Below, in pieces: positions 38,003 through 46,576 of a DNA stretch of 64,000 nt; the stretch's first letter is position 1, and every line of letters begins with the position of its first letter. Source of the DNA: JANPJV01 sp031425695 (lineage in GTDB: Bacteria > Pseudomonadota > Gammaproteobacteria > Xanthomonadales > SZUA-5); the NCBI GenBank assembly GCA_031425695.1, contig JANPJV010000212.1, positions 1 through 64,000 of the forward strand, written 5' to 3'. Below the pieces are notes generated by a model, which did no database searches, had not been told where the DNA came from, and saw only the letters and a program-made list of their open reading frames with translations. The translations under genes were made by a program, and so were the position numbers.

Positions 38003-39163
38003 CGGCGTCATCACCACCTTGCGGCAGTTGTCGTGTTTCTCGTCGAACATCTTGTAGCCGGTCGCGGCGTCCGCGAGCTTCAGGCGGTGCGAGATGATGA
38101 CTTCGGGCTTCAGATCCCCCGCTTCGATGCGATCGAGCAGCTCCGGCAGATACTTCTGCACATGCGTCTGGCCCATCTTGAAGGTGATGCCCTTTTCAAA
38201 GGCGTCGCCAAACAGAAAGCCGTGGATGAAACCGGAATACAAACCCGGAACGCTGACGGTGCCGCCGCGACGGGTGGCGGCGATCGCCTGGCGCAGCGCC
38301 TTGCCGCTGGAGCCTTCGAGCTTGAGCGTGGTGAGGGTGGTTTCAATCGCGCTGCCCTTGGCCTCGAAGCCGACCGCATCGATCGAGGCATCCACGCCGC
38401 GGCCATTGGTCGCCTCGATCATGATTTCGGCCGGATCGTCCTGCTCCGCAAAATTGATTGGAATGACGCCGAAAGTGGCCTTGGCGAAATCCAGCCGATA
38501 CTGGTGGTGGTCGATCATGAAGATGCGGCTGGCGCCGAGCATGCGCGCGCACGCGGCGGCCATGTTGCCAACCGGACCGGCGCCGAAGATGGCCACGGTC
38601 GAACCCTTCTTGACGCCTGCATTGAGCACCGCCTGGTAGCCGGTCGGCAGGATGTCGGACAGGAACAGCACCTGCTCGTCGGCGAGATGCGGGGGCAGTT
38701 TGAGCGGGCCGACATTGGCCTTCGGGACCCGCACGAATTCGGCCTGGCCGCCGGAATAGCCACCGTACAGATGGGTGAAGCCGAACAGCCCTGCGCCCGA
38801 GCGGATCTCCTTCTTGTTCATGATGGCGCCGCGGCCGGGATTGGTGTTCTCGCAGGCGGAGTAAAGCTCCTCGTCGCAGAAGAAGCAGTCGCCACATGAG
38901 ATGGTGAATGGGACGACCACGCGGTCGCCCTTGCGCAGCTTGGTGACGCCGGCGCCGACGTCTTCTACGATGCCCATGAACTCGTGGCCGAGGATGTCAC
39001 CCTCCTTCAGGCCTGGCACCTTGCCGCGGAACAGATGCAGGTCCGAGCCGCAAATCGCGGTTGCCGTAACCCGCAGGATGATGTCGTCGCTGGCCTCCAA
39101 GACCGGATCGGCAACGGTTTCGACGCGAACATCGTTCGCGGATTGATAAGTCAAGGCGCGCAA
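38000..39163 (-). CDS. Zinc-dependent alcohol dehydrogenase (formaldehyde-dehydrogenase-like MDR)
   Basis: A 387-aa medium-chain dehydrogenase. Catalytic zinc site TAICGSDLHLFRG and GHEFMGIVEDVG. Structural zinc cysteines ISCGDCFFCDEELYSAC (four Cys). Cofactor loop VAIFGAGPVGNMAAACARML followed by IDHHQYRLDFAK. It resembles glutathione-independent formaldehyde dehydrogenase and threonine-dehydrogenase-like enzymes; the substrate is uncertain. The TTG start at 39163 follows GGAG. It lies 107 bp downstream of the BON-protein gene on the same strand and may be read from that sigma-54 promoter. Confidence 0.88.
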   Translation of the reverse strand: MRALTYQSANDVRVETVADPVLEASDDIILRVTATAICGSDLHLFRGKVPGLKEGDILGHEFMGIVEDVGAGVTKLRKGDRVVVPFTISCGDCFFCDEELYSACENTNPGRGAIMNKKEIRSGAGLFGFTHLYGGYSGGQAEFVRVPKANVGPLKLPPHLADEQVLFLSDILPTGYQAVLNAGVKKGSTVAIFGAGPVGNMAAACARMLGASRIFMIDHHQYRLDFAKATFGVIPINFAEQDDPAEIMIEATNGRGVDASIDAVGFEAKGSAIETTLTTLKLEGSSGKALRQAIAATRRGGTVSVPGLYSGFIHGFLFGDAFEKGITFKMGQTHVQKYLPELLDRIEAGDLKPEVIISHRLKLADAATGYKMFDEKHDNCRKVVMTP

Positions 39164-39270
39164 GGAAGTGCTCCTTCTGATGAGAGGCCGGAGCTCGCCA
39201 ACATGACGGACCCCCAGGGAAAAGCTGGCCCACCGGCGTCACCTCGATACGCCGGCGGGACAGGCGTGCT

Positions 39271-40677
39271 TTATGAACTGGACGACTCAGATCCCGGCTT
39301 GCTCGAACCTCCCGAGCGCGCAGCCGACGATCCAGCTGACCCGCCCGAGCTTGCCGCGCTGCTGCCAGCGTTCTGGCTGCTCGACGCGTCGCTCGCTCCG
39401 CTGCTGCCGGAACTTGCGCTGCCGGCGAAACCCGCCATCGAGCTCTGGTTCGCCTGTGCCGGGTTGCCGTGGCTGCCTTGCGACTGCCCCCCGCGGGAAG
39501 ACTTGACGCGGATATTGTTCTCGACATCCTGGACGCCGCTGCAGCGCTCCGCGTGATCCTCGATGCGGTGTTTCATCCAGCGCTCTTCGACCATGCCGGT
39601 CAGGGTGACGGTTCCACCCTTCACCGCAACATGGATGTCGGACGCATCGATCACGTGGTCGTCGAACAATTGTTCGTTGAGGTCTTCGGTGATGCGCTCA
39701 TCCGAGCGCGTGTAATTGCGCGGGCCGCGGCCGCGGTTGCTACTCTGCATGCCCTGCCCGCGTTCACTTCCAGATTGACCGTAGTTGCCGCTGCCCATCT
39801 GGCGGCCGTCGCTGCCACCGCCGAGCTCGCCGCCGCCGAAGTTACTGCCGCCTGCGCCAAAACGGCCGCCCTGGTTGGCTGCGTAATCTCCGCCTGATCC
39901 GTAGTTGCTCCCCGAGGTGCTGCCAAAGTTGCCGCTCGATCCAAAACCGCCCGAACCATAATCGCCGCCCTGGGTGAACCCGCTCGAGCCATACTGTCCG
40001 CCACTCCCCTGCGAGCCGCGCCCCATCGACCCGTAGTTGCCCTGCGCGCCGACGTTCGCTCCGTACTGGCCGCCGCGGCTACCGCCCATGCGCTCCTGGT
40101 TCGCGCCGCCGCTCATCTGCTGATTGTCGTTACTGCCACCAGCGGCGCCATGACTGAAACTGCGGTCCCACTGCCCACCGTGCTGTGGCGCGCCGCCCAT
40201 CTGCGACTCGGCGCCGAGTGAGCGACCGTAATTGCCACGCGATGGTCCGCCCGACTGTGAACTGACCCGACGCGGTTCATCACGTGTCCGCCCATAGTCA
40301 TTGCCCTGCCGCCCGCCGGAACTCCAACTCGCTCCGCTGCCCTGGCCATCGTCATTGCCGAAATTGCCAGCGTCGGAGCTCTCGTAGCCGCGGCCGATTT
40401 CTTCATGGTTCTCGCGCGACCCGCGCCCGTAGCTGCCGCTCTGGCCACCCGACCCCTGGTGGTCGAAGCTGCGCGAATAGTCAGCGTGTCCGGCGCCGCC
40501 CATTTGGGAGCCACCGCCCGAATAATCTTCGGAACCACGTCCCGACCCGCCGCTTTGGGAGCCGCTCTGGCCATGAGCGCCCTGCGCCGATTGGTTAGAT
40601 CCTTGGGAACCGAACTGGCCGCGATTCTGGTTCTGCTGGCGATTGTCTCCGCCGCGATCGTCGTTCTGATTTCGCAT
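39271..40677 (-). CDS. Disordered Gly/Ser/Gln-rich protein with a single BON domain
   Basis: A 468-aa protein. The first ~330 residues are low-complexity G/S/Q/N/R sequence with repeated YGS, GGxxG and Q-rich pieces. A BON domain follows at about 335-405 (YTRSDERITEDLNEQLFDDH, DIHVAVKGGTVTLTGMVEER, HAERCSGVQDVENNIRV). A Ser/Ala-rich tail closes it. No signal peptide. BON domains bind phospholipid or act in envelope stress (OsmY). A GGAGGA ribosome site lies before the ATG at 40677, and a sigma-54 promoter lies 68 bp further upstream. Similar N-terminal W/RDxx-BON proteins are stress-induced in proteobacteria. Confidence 0.8.
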   Translation of the reverse strand: MRNQNDDRGGDNRQQNQNRGQFGSQGSNQSAQGAHGQSGSQSGGSGRGSEDYSGGGSQMGGAGHADYSRSFDHQGSGGQSGSYGRGSRENHEEIGRGYESSDAGNFGNDDGQGSGASWSSGGRQGNDYGRTRDEPRRVSSQSGGPSRGNYGRSLGAESQMGGAPQHGGQWDRSFSHGAAGGSNDNQQMSGGANQERMGGSRGGQYGANVGAQGNYGSMGRGSQGSGGQYGSSGFTQGGDYGSGGFGSSGNFGSTSGSNYGSGGDYAANQGGRFGAGGSNFGGGELGGGSDGRQMGSGNYGQSGSERGQGMQSSNRGRGPRNYTRSDERITEDLNEQLFDDHVIDASDIHVAVKGGTVTLTGMVEERWMKHRIEDHAERCSGVQDVENNIRVKSSRGGQSQGSHGNPAQANQSSMAGFAGSASSGSSGASDASSSQNAGSSAASSGGSAGSSAARSGGSSKPGSESSSS

Positions 40678-40744
40678 CGCAATTCCTCCGTTTTGAAGCG
40701 CGGCGCATCGCGAGTGATGAGCCGCGTCGAGTGCAGGAGAAATG

Positions 40745-40759
40745 GCAAGAGGCGTGCCA
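40745..40759 (-). promoter_or_regulatory. Sigma-54 promoter for the BON-protein gene
   Basis: On the minus strand: TGGCAC-GCCTC-TTGC, an exact match to the -24/-12 consensus with 5-base spacing. The predicted start near 40733 leaves a ~55-base leader before the ATG at 40677. The surrounding gap 40678-41054 shows no other gene. The NtrC-type activator is encoded just upstream. Confidence 0.85.
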
Positions 40760-41054
40760 CGCCAGCCTACTTCGATCTGCCCGTGCAGCGCGCTTTTTCC
40801 GGCTGCTCGCACCAGCGCGACAGGAAAGTTTTTCGTGGCAGGAAAAGCTTGCGTGCAGTTTTCTCGGGTGCTGGCAAAGATGAGGCGGCGGAGAAGCTCG
40901 GGGGTCTTGCTTGGCGAAGGAGCGCCACCGGTTCCAGGGACGCAACCCAGTCAGCAAGTGCATCGCGGCGGTCGCCGCTGTCAAGAATGCACAGGCCAGG
41001 GTGCAGTTTTTTCGAGGGGTCGAGGCTGGCGCAGACTGCAGCTCGACGGCGTTC

Positions 41055-41240
41055 TCAAAGCTGCTCGATCAGAACTCGACAACGTTCGCAGGACTCGTCG
41101 ACGCCGTCGAGAAAATCCAGCGCCTGCGGGCAATTGCCGAGCTCAAGGTGACGGCGCACGACCTGGGCGGACATGAGGGCCGCATTGATGGCGTTACGCA
41201 GGGCGTGATTGCGGTGTGCGTCAGCATCGCCCCCGTTCAT
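41055..41240 (-). CDS. 61-aa mini-protein with a histidine-kinase H-box (DHp-like)
   Basis: It begins MNGGDADAHR and runs HALRNAINAALMSAQVVRRH, then a second helix QALDFLDGVDESCERCRVLI. The first segment matches the DHp H-box of histidine kinases (HELRNPLxAI) with a candidate phospho-accepting His. There is no ATP-binding domain, so it cannot autophosphorylate. The ATG overlaps the stop of the sigma-54 response regulator as ATGA, so it is translated with it. Inference: a stand-alone phosphotransfer or phosphatase partner of the regulator, probably a dimer. Confidence 0.75.
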   Translation of the reverse strand: MNGGDADAHRNHALRNAINAALMSAQVVRRHLELGNCPQALDFLDGVDESCERCRVLIEQL

Positions 41241-42580
41241 GCGGCGACGTCGCCGTCGCTCGAACCCTGCGCGTAGCGCGCAAGCTGGTTGTGAACGGTG
41301 CGCACACTTATCCCCAGCATGCGCGCGGCGGCGGTCTTGTCGTGATTGCAATGGGCCAAGGTCTTCAGGAGTACCTTGCGCTCGACTTCCGACAGGCTCA
41401 TGCCCACCTTGAAAAGGATCGCCTGTTCGGATTCGTGCAGCGCGGGCGCCATCACGCTGTTCGGGCGCACCTGCAGGGCATCGCCAGAATCAAGAAGGTA
41501 AGCACGCTGGACGGCACTGCGCAGCTCGCGCACGTTGCCCGGCCAGGGATGCTGGAGCAGTGAGGCTTCACTGCCGGGCAGCAGATACTTCGAGCCCCCA
41601 TAGCGCTCATTCAGCCGTTCGATGAAGAGCTCGGCCAGCAGCAGCACGTCGTCGCCGCGCTCGCGCAACGGTGGCAGGTTGAGTGGAATATCAGCCAGGC
41701 GGTAATAGAGATCTTCGCGCAGGCGGCCACTCGCGATAGCAGCCAGGGGATCACGGTTGGTCGCGGCAACGATACGGACCGGTGTCGCGGTAGCCTCGAC
41801 GCCGCCGACGCGGGTGACCGTGCCGGTCTCGAGCACGCGCAGCAGGTAGACCTGCAGAGCCAGCGGCATCTCGGTGATCTCATCGAGGAACAAGGTGCCG
41901 TTCGCGGCCTGTTCGAAGACGCCCTGATGGCGCGCATGCGCGCCGGTGAAGCTGCCGCGCTCGTGGCCGAACAACTGGCTCGCGAGCAGCTCTGCCGGCA
42001 CGGCACCGCAATTGATGGCGACGAATGCTCCCTGGCGCCCGCTCGCTTCGTGCAGCGCGCGCGCCACCACTTCCTTGCCCGTACCACTCTCGCCCACCAG
42101 CAGGACCGAGGCATCGGCGGGGCCGATTCGCTGGATGGCACGGAATACAGAATGCATGGCGGCCGAGCGCCCGGTCAGCCCGCGCACCGCCGGGCAGTCA
42201 AGTGGCGCTGCACCCTTGCCGGTGCGCTGCAATACTCGATGCAGCAGTGACGTGTATTGGTTGCCGTGCAACGGCTTGATCAGATACTCGACCGCGGGGC
42301 TCGACACCGCCCGCTGGGCCGATTCCAGCGTGGGCTGCGCCGTGACGATGGCAATCTGGCCATGGCGCGTGAGATCGATTTCATGGATGAGATCCATCCC
42401 AGATCCATCGGGTAATCCGAGATCGACCAGCATGAGGTCCATGCGCGTGCATCCCACCGATTCGCGCGCCTGGCGGAGCGTGTGCGCCAGGTGCACCGAG
42501 AAGCCTTCCTGCGACGCCAGTTCCCCTGCCGAGCGCGCAAACGTGCGGTCATCGTCAAGGATGAGCATATTTGGCTGCAT
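41237..42580 (-). CDS. Sigma-54-dependent response regulator, NtrC class
   Basis: A 447-aa protein in three parts. Receiver, residues 1-120: LILDDDRTFARSAGELAS, phospho-Asp in LMLVDLGLPDGSGMDL, Lys in YLIKPL. AAA+ domain, about 143-370: LLVGESGTGKEVVARALHE (Walker A), LFGHERGSFTGAHARHQGVF (sigma-54-contacting GAFTGA loop, here GSFTGA), TLFLDEITEMPLALQ (Walker B). C-terminal Fis-type HTH: LLKTLAHCNHDKTAAARMLG, then ISVRTVHNQLARY. No cognate kinase is adjacent; a CheY-like regulator lies upstream and a DHp-like mini-protein is coupled downstream. It is the obvious activator of the five sigma-54 promoters around it. Confidence 0.93.
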   Translation of the reverse strand: MQPNMLILDDDRTFARSAGELASQEGFSVHLAHTLRQARESVGCTRMDLMLVDLGLPDGSGMDLIHEIDLTRHGQIAIVTAQPTLESAQRAVSSPAVEYLIKPLHGNQYTSLLHRVLQRTGKGAAPLDCPAVRGLTGRSAAMHSVFRAIQRIGPADASVLLVGESGTGKEVVARALHEASGRQGAFVAINCGAVPAELLASQLFGHERGSFTGAHARHQGVFEQAANGTLFLDEITEMPLALQVYLLRVLETGTVTRVGGVEATATPVRIVAATNRDPLAAIASGRLREDLYYRLADIPLNLPPLRERGDDVLLLAELFIERLNERYGGSKYLLPGSEASLLQHPWPGNVRELRSAVQRAYLLDSGDALQVRPNSVMAPALHESEQAILFKVGMSLSEVERKVLLKTLAHCNHDKTAAARMLGISVRTVHNQLARYAQGSSDGDVAA

Positions 42581-42911
42581 GGTGTTTGCCTGCCGAATCG
42601 TGTGGAACGCTGCCGCCGTAAATTGGCCGACTCGCGGTCGATGCAGCGTGAACCGGAGGGTAAGTTTTTGCGGCAGATATGCATCAGCGCTGTGGACTCA
42701 AGCGATGCCCTGCTCTTGTAGATCAGGTTGCTCCGGGGTGGTGCTCGCTCCCACCATAGGTCTCTCGGGCGCTACTTGAGAGCGCTTCGCACCTGTCCGA
42801 AGGGCAGGTGTTCGAAGAATCTGCAGTGCGAGCAAGCCCCCTGAGGAGGCGCCAATGCCGACCACGGGAAAGCTGAGTGCCAGGGGTCGGGTGCGCCCTT
42901 GGCGTACCGGG

Positions 42912-43361
42912 TTACGCTCCGGTGCGCCGGCTGCCCGACAGGGCAGCGATCTGATCCGTGAGTTGCTCGAAAATTATCGGCTTCATCAACTGTGCCGAAA
43001 ACCCCGCGGCATGGGTCGTTCTGGCAAGCGATTCCGAGCCATGACCGCTCACCGCTATCACCGGCACCTCGCGCAACGCTGGCCATTCGCTTTGCCGGAT
43101 GAGCGCGAGCAGCTCGAACCCATCTTTGTCAGGCATGGATACATCGGTGAGAACGATGTCGGGCTTTTTCGCCTTGATGTGCTTCCAGGCGTCGTCGACG
43201 CTGCTCGCAGCCGCTACGGCCGCGCCTTCAAAGCGCAGCAAAGCCGCAAGGGAGTAGCGGGTGGCTTGATCATCGTCGACAAGAACGATGAAGAGGCCTC
43301 GACAGCTCCCCAGACTCGTACGCGGCTGCGGGCGTGTGTCGAAAGACATCGGTTTGCTCAT
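42912..43361 (-). CDS. CheY-like single-domain response regulator
   Basis: A 149-aa receiver with a ~22-residue N-terminal extension: FIVLVDDDQATRYSLAALLR, DIVLTDVSMPDKDGFELLAL (phospho-Asp), VPVIAVSGHGSES, and Lys in AQLMKPIIFEQL. No output domain. The 331 bases between it and the sigma-54 regulator hold no gene; part looks like leader. It probably competes for, or relays, phosphate from the same kinase as the NtrC-class regulator next door (inference from adjacency). Confidence 0.88.
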   Translation of the reverse strand: MSKPMSFDTRPQPRTSLGSCRGLFIVLVDDDQATRYSLAALLRFEGAAVAAASSVDDAWKHIKAKKPDIVLTDVSMPDKDGFELLALIRQSEWPALREVPVIAVSGHGSESLARTTHAAGFSAQLMKPIIFEQLTDQIAALSGSRRTGA

Positions 43362-43452
43362 TGGAAAGGTTGAGCTTGACCCAAGTCATGTCCATTCAGC
43401 GCGAGGGCTAGTTGGCAGAGCGCCGCTCCACGCCGCTCTGCTTAGCTCGCGC

Positions 43453-44022
43453 CTATTGCCTGCTGGACGAACCGGACGAACGGCTTGCCTGCTGCAGTCC
43501 ATTACCCGAGCGGGCCGATGACGCGCGCCCTTTGCCATTTGTCTGGCGGAGCTCTGCCTTGAGCTCGCTCTTGCGCTCATTGATCTGTCGTCCGAGCGCC
43601 TTCATGTCGAGGTCGGTCTTGCGCACGGTCGGGAACATCTGGTCCTCTTCCTCGCGCACATGGTGCTTGACGTATTCCTTCAGCACCTTCACGTGGGAGC
43701 CGAGTTGCTCATCGTCGCGATCGAGCGTGCGGATGACCTCGATCAGCCCTTCCAGCGTGCCGTGCTCGACCGTCGCTTCCCAGATGAGCTTCTTCTGGTC
43801 TGCTTTGTTGTCGCGCTCCAGGGCCACGAGCGCCTGCGGATAGAAGATTTCTTCCTCGGCCTTGGCGTGCACGGTGAGTTCGTCGCAAATCCGCTCCGCA
43901 ATCTCGCGCTTGGCCGCGTTTCCTGACTCAGCCTCAAACTGCTTGAACAGCTCGTCGACGTTGCGATGGTCCTTGGTGAGGATCGCAATGGCGCTGTCTT
44001 CTGATTCTCCGAATCCAAACAT
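43453..44022 (-). CDS. Hemerythrin-domain protein
   Basis: A 189-aa protein. The four-helix hemerythrin-like domain spans ~1-140 with candidate iron ligands in ILTKDHRNVDELFKQFE, ICDELTVHAKAEEEIFYPQA, EATVEHGTLEGLIEVIR, and KEYVKHHVREEEDQMFPTVR. The last ~50 residues are basic and Ser/Gly-rich, like the tails of neighbouring stress proteins. Such cytoplasmic hemerythrins sense or buffer oxygen and iron. Transcribed from its own sigma-54 promoter at 44087-44101. Confidence 0.9.
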   Translation of the reverse strand: MFGFGESEDSAIAILTKDHRNVDELFKQFEAESGNAAKREIAERICDELTVHAKAEEEIFYPQALVALERDNKADQKKLIWEATVEHGTLEGLIEVIRTLDRDDEQLGSHVKVLKEYVKHHVREEEDQMFPTVRKTDLDMKALGRQINERKSELKAELRQTNGKGRASSARSGNGLQQASRSSGSSSRQ

Positions 44023-44086
44023 GGTGAGTCCTTTTGTCGTGGGTGGGTTACTCGGCCTTCAACGCCTTGAGGCTGCGACGGCTGGA

Positions 44087-44101
44087 GCAATGCGCATGCC
44101 A
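44087..44101 (-). promoter_or_regulatory. Sigma-54 promoter for the hemerythrin gene
   Basis: On the minus strand: TGGCAT-GCGCA-TTGC, 5-base spacing, one difference from consensus. The predicted start is near 44075, about 53 bases before the ATG at 44022. It lies divergent to the promoter at 44256 within the same 295-bp gap. Confidence 0.8.
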
Positions 44102-44255
44102 GCGTGCGTTGCGCGACCGGGACCGCGACAACATCTCGACCAGCCAGCCTGTTCCCGGGTCAGGTTCACGGCGGCTCCCTGCAAGGCTTTCCTACGCCTG
44201 CAATTTTTTCGCACTGTCGAGCCGCGCTACACCCGCATTTGCAAGGCCCTGGCGG

Positions 44256-44270
44256 CGGCACGGACTTTGC
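44256..44270 (+). promoter_or_regulatory. Sigma-54 promoter for the Q/G/N-rich protein gene
   Basis: CGGCAC-GGACT-TTGC on the plus strand, with GG and GC at the required -24/-12 spacing. The predicted start near 44282 gives a ~36-base leader to the ATG at 44318. The downstream stress-protein gene at 44815 lacks a recognisable element of its own and is probably co-transcribed. Confidence 0.8.
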
Positions 44271-44317
44271 TGAAGCCACGCGGTCGGCAACGTGGCCGAC
44301 TCCTGACGGAGATCGCT

Positions 44318-44752
44318 ATGAACAACCAGAACCAGGGCAACCAGGGCAAACAGGGCAACCAGGGCAAACAGAATCAGGGCAGCCAGAACCAAGGCGAAAA
44401 CAATCAGCAACGCCAGGGCCAGGGCCAGAACGACCAGCAGCAGGGTCGCGGTCAGGGTGGCGGCAACAATGACCAGCAGCAGGGCCGCGAACAGGGCAGC
44501 AACAACGATCAGCAGCAGGGCCGCGGGCAAGCCGGCGGCAACGACCAGCAGCAGGGTCGCAGCCAAGGCGGCGGCGGCAACGACCAGCAGCAGGGCCGCG
44601 GCCAAGGCGGCGGCAACAACAACCAGGAGCAGGGCCGCGGACAGGTCGGCGGCAACGAGCAGGAGCAGGGCCGCGGCCAGGGTGGCAATAACGACCAGGG
44701 CCGTAGCCAGGGCAACAACCACGAGCAGGGCCGCAGCGGAAACAATCGCTAA
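44318..44752 (+). CDS. Gln/Gly/Asn-rich tandem-repeat disordered protein
   Basis: A 144-aa protein made almost only of Q, G, N and R, with a few E, D, S and K. After a GNQGKQ-type start it repeats units of 12-14 residues such as GGNNDQQQGRGQ at least eight times. It should be fully disordered and strongly hydrophilic. No signal peptide, no membrane segment. GGAG lies before the ATG. The DNA repeats make an antisense open frame, which is an artefact. Hydrophilin-like stress protection or condensate formation is conceivable, but function is unknown. Confidence 0.75.
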   Translation: MNNQNQGNQGKQGNQGKQNQGSQNQGENNQQRQGQGQNDQQQGRGQGGGNNDQQQGREQGSNNDQQQGRGQAGGNDQQQGRSQGGGGNDQQQGRGQGGGNNNQEQGRGQVGGNEQEQGRGQGGNNDQGRSQGNNHEQGRSGNNR

Positions 44753-44814
44753 ATGACGACGCGCCGCCCCGCGGCACGTTCGCAATCCAACCGATAACGA
44801 GTGGAGATACACGC

Positions 44815-45369
44815 ATGAAAGGTTCATCTTCGGAAAGCAGCAAGAGCGGTGGCAGCAGTTCCTCCTCGTCCAAAGGCAGCCAGACTGGCAGCCGCGAGGA
44901 AGACAGCAAGTCCATGAGTGGTGGCAGCAAGGGCGGCTCTTCGAATGAGTCGCGCGGCAGCAGCAGCCGTTCGGACGATTCGAATAGCCGTTCGAGCACG
45001 GGCGGCAGTCAGGGCGGCAACAGCAGCGAGCGCGGGTTTGCCGCGATGGATCCGGAAGAGCAGCGCCGCATTGCCGCCAAGGGTGGCCGGGCCGCGCAGG
45101 AATCCGGTAACGCGCATGAGTTCACCCGCGAAGAAGCGTCCGAAGGCGGACGCGCCAGTGCGGATGCACGCGCCGAGGAAAGCAGCAGCAACAGCCGTTC
45201 GGGAGGCAGCGACTCGCGCTCGGCAACAGGCACCGGCGGCAGCCGCGGCGAAAGCTCCGGAAGCAAGGGAGAGAGCTCCGGCAGCAAGAGCACTGGCTCT
45301 CACAGCAGCTCCGGCAGCAGCTCGGGCAAGAGCGGCAACAATGGCAGCAGCTCCGGGGGTCGCAAGTAA
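44815..45369 (+). CDS. KGG-motif stress-induced disordered protein
   Basis: A 184-aa Ser/Gly-rich protein with one KGG-type module at about residues 72-115 (RGFAAMDPEEQRRIAAKGGR, AAQESGNAHEFTREEASEGG), as in general stress proteins GsiB, YciG and con-10. In those families this hydrophilin motif is induced by starvation or osmotic stress. The rest is low-complexity S/G with K/R. GGAG lies 9 bases before the ATG. It follows the Q/G/N-rich gene by 62 bp in the same orientation and is closed by terminators. Confidence 0.85.
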   Translation: MKGSSSESSKSGGSSSSSSKGSQTGSREEDSKSMSGGSKGGSSNESRGSSSRSDDSNSRSSTGGSQGGNSSERGFAAMDPEEQRRIAAKGGRAAQESGNAHEFTREEASEGGRASADARAEESSSNSRSGGSDSRSATGTGGSRGESSGSKGESSGSKSTGSHSSSGSSSGKSGNNGSSSGGRK

Positions 45370-45384
45370 CTGATTGCCAGCGGC

Positions 45385-45475
45385 GGTTTGAACGGGCTCG
45401 TTCCCTCCTTGGCGAGCCCGTTCGAACCAGGCTGATCGCGACACCAAAAAAGGCCGCCCATGGGCGGCCTTTTTG
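45385..45475. terminator. Two hairpins, the second a strong rho-independent terminator
   Basis: GGTTTGAACGGGCTCG (45385-45400) pairs with CGAGCCCGTTCGAACC (45413-45428), one mismatch. Then CCAAAAAAGGCCGCCCATGG with GCGGCCTTTTTGG (45444-45475) forms an A/T-flanked perfect stem. These end the plus-strand stress operon. The gap from 45476 to the lipase stop at 45623 shows nothing further. Confidence 0.92.
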
Positions 45476-45622
45476 GTTGTCATCTGGGTCGTCTAAACCC
45501 TGGGTCGTATTGCAGTGAAGCAATCCGGCGCGTCGCCTTCATCACCTGGCGAACTGCTGCTTCGTTGCGCTCCTCACAATAAGGAATGGGGCGGCTGAAC
45601 AACCGTTAGCCGCCCACCTGGA

Positions 45623-46384
45623 TCAAGCCGCGCGCCGCGCCACTCGGGATGAGCCGCGGTCAGAATCGGAGTGCTCGATCAGCAGGTCGCTGACCAACCG
45701 CATCACCGCGGGATTCCAGCCCATGCCGATGTGGCTGCCCGGCACTTCGATGTCCTTGACCTTCGATCGCGTGCCCTGGTGGCAGCAGGTCTGCCAGGCG
45801 ACGATGCCGTCCGAGCGGCTGTAGATCGAGGTGGTCGGGACCGTCGGCGGTTTGCGCAGGCGACGGATCATGGCCGAGTTCATCAAAGGCCGTTGTCCAT
45901 TGAGCATTCGAAAAACCCAGGAGACATTCGTGTAATCGGTGCCGTCGTTGAACGGCGTGCCAAGGGTGATCACCTGGCGGACGCGGGATTTCAGCACCTT
46001 GGCAAGCTCGCGGGCATAGAGACCGCCGAGGCTCCAGCCAATCAGCGTGGCACGGCCGGCAAACGGACGGATCAGGTCGGCGGTGTGATCAGCCAACTCC
46101 GCGATCCACGCGTCGACGTCACCCTTGGGACCGGTGTTGAATCCGCGGCCCCAGTCCATCGCGTGAAAACCCATCGATTGGCAATGTTGGCGCAGGGGCG
46201 CAAGGGCACGTCCATCGCTGGCCAAGCCGGGGAACAGTACGATCGGATGTCCGTCTCCTCGACCTGGACTCCTGATGGACTGGAATTTATGCGAGATGAA
46301 CTCGCAGGCCGCACGCAGCGGCTCGGTGCCGAGGAGTCGCAGCGGAGGTCGGGTGATGGCGTGTGCACTTGCTTGCTGGTTCAT
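45623..46384 (-). CDS. Alpha/beta-hydrolase, lipase-like
   Basis: A 253-aa protein without a clear signal peptide. HPIVLFPGLASDGRALAPLR (oxyanion region), nucleophile elbow TLIGWSLGGLYARELAKVLK (GxSxG as GWSLG), QVITLGTPFND, TTSIYSRSDGIVAWQTCC (Asp), and GSHIGMGWNPAVMRLVSDLL (His). This matches the PGAP1/lipase_2-like esterase group often found with stress genes. The ATG at 46384 is chosen; the TTG extension to 46399 lies in the leader. It is read from a sigma-54 promoter at 46421-46435. Confidence 0.85.
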   Translation of the reverse strand: MNQQASAHAITRPPLRLLGTEPLRAACEFISHKFQSIRSPGRGDGHPIVLFPGLASDGRALAPLRQHCQSMGFHAMDWGRGFNTGPKGDVDAWIAELADHTADLIRPFAGRATLIGWSLGGLYARELAKVLKSRVRQVITLGTPFNDGTDYTNVSWVFRMLNGQRPLMNSAMIRRLRKPPTVPTTSIYSRSDGIVAWQTCCHQGTRSKVKDIEVPGSHIGMGWNPAVMRLVSDLLIEHSDSDRGSSRVARRAA

Positions 46385-46420
46385 GGGGGATTCGCGCAAT
46401 AAAATCGATTCTGCTGCAGA

Positions 46421-46435
46421 GCAATATGAATGCCA
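46421..46435 (-). promoter_or_regulatory. Sigma-54 promoter for the lipase-like gene
   Basis: On the minus strand: TGGCAT-TCATA-TTGC, correct -24/-12 spacing. The predicted start near 46409 is ~25 bases before the ATG at 46384. It lies divergent to the element at 46577, the same arrangement as at 44087/44256. Confidence 0.8.
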
Positions 46436-46576
46436 GACGCCAAGTCCTTGATCTTGTTATGGCCGAAGGCCAACCGATCGGGCAGATTGAACGGGGTGAA
46501 AACAGCCCGGTCGGCGTTTTGCTCACCGGCGACCCGTGCCCCTCAACCAGCGCGCCAAGTTGCGCCAACGCACGCC

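Noticed and set aside
37724..38899. 391-aa plus-strand frame over the alcohol dehydrogenase
   Set aside because: It begins in the family I repeat and then runs antisense to a clear zinc dehydrogenase.
44753..44814. A sixth sigma-54 element before the KGG-protein gene (CGGCACGTTCGCAAT)
   Set aside because: The -12 half does not keep TTGC at 5-base spacing; co-transcription with the preceding gene explains expression better.
44192..44827. 211-aa minus-strand frame rich in A/L/V opposite the Q/G/N-rich gene
   Set aside because: It arises from the tandem codon repeats of the plus-strand gene; there is no ribosome site, and the plus-strand gene has a promoter and ribosome site.
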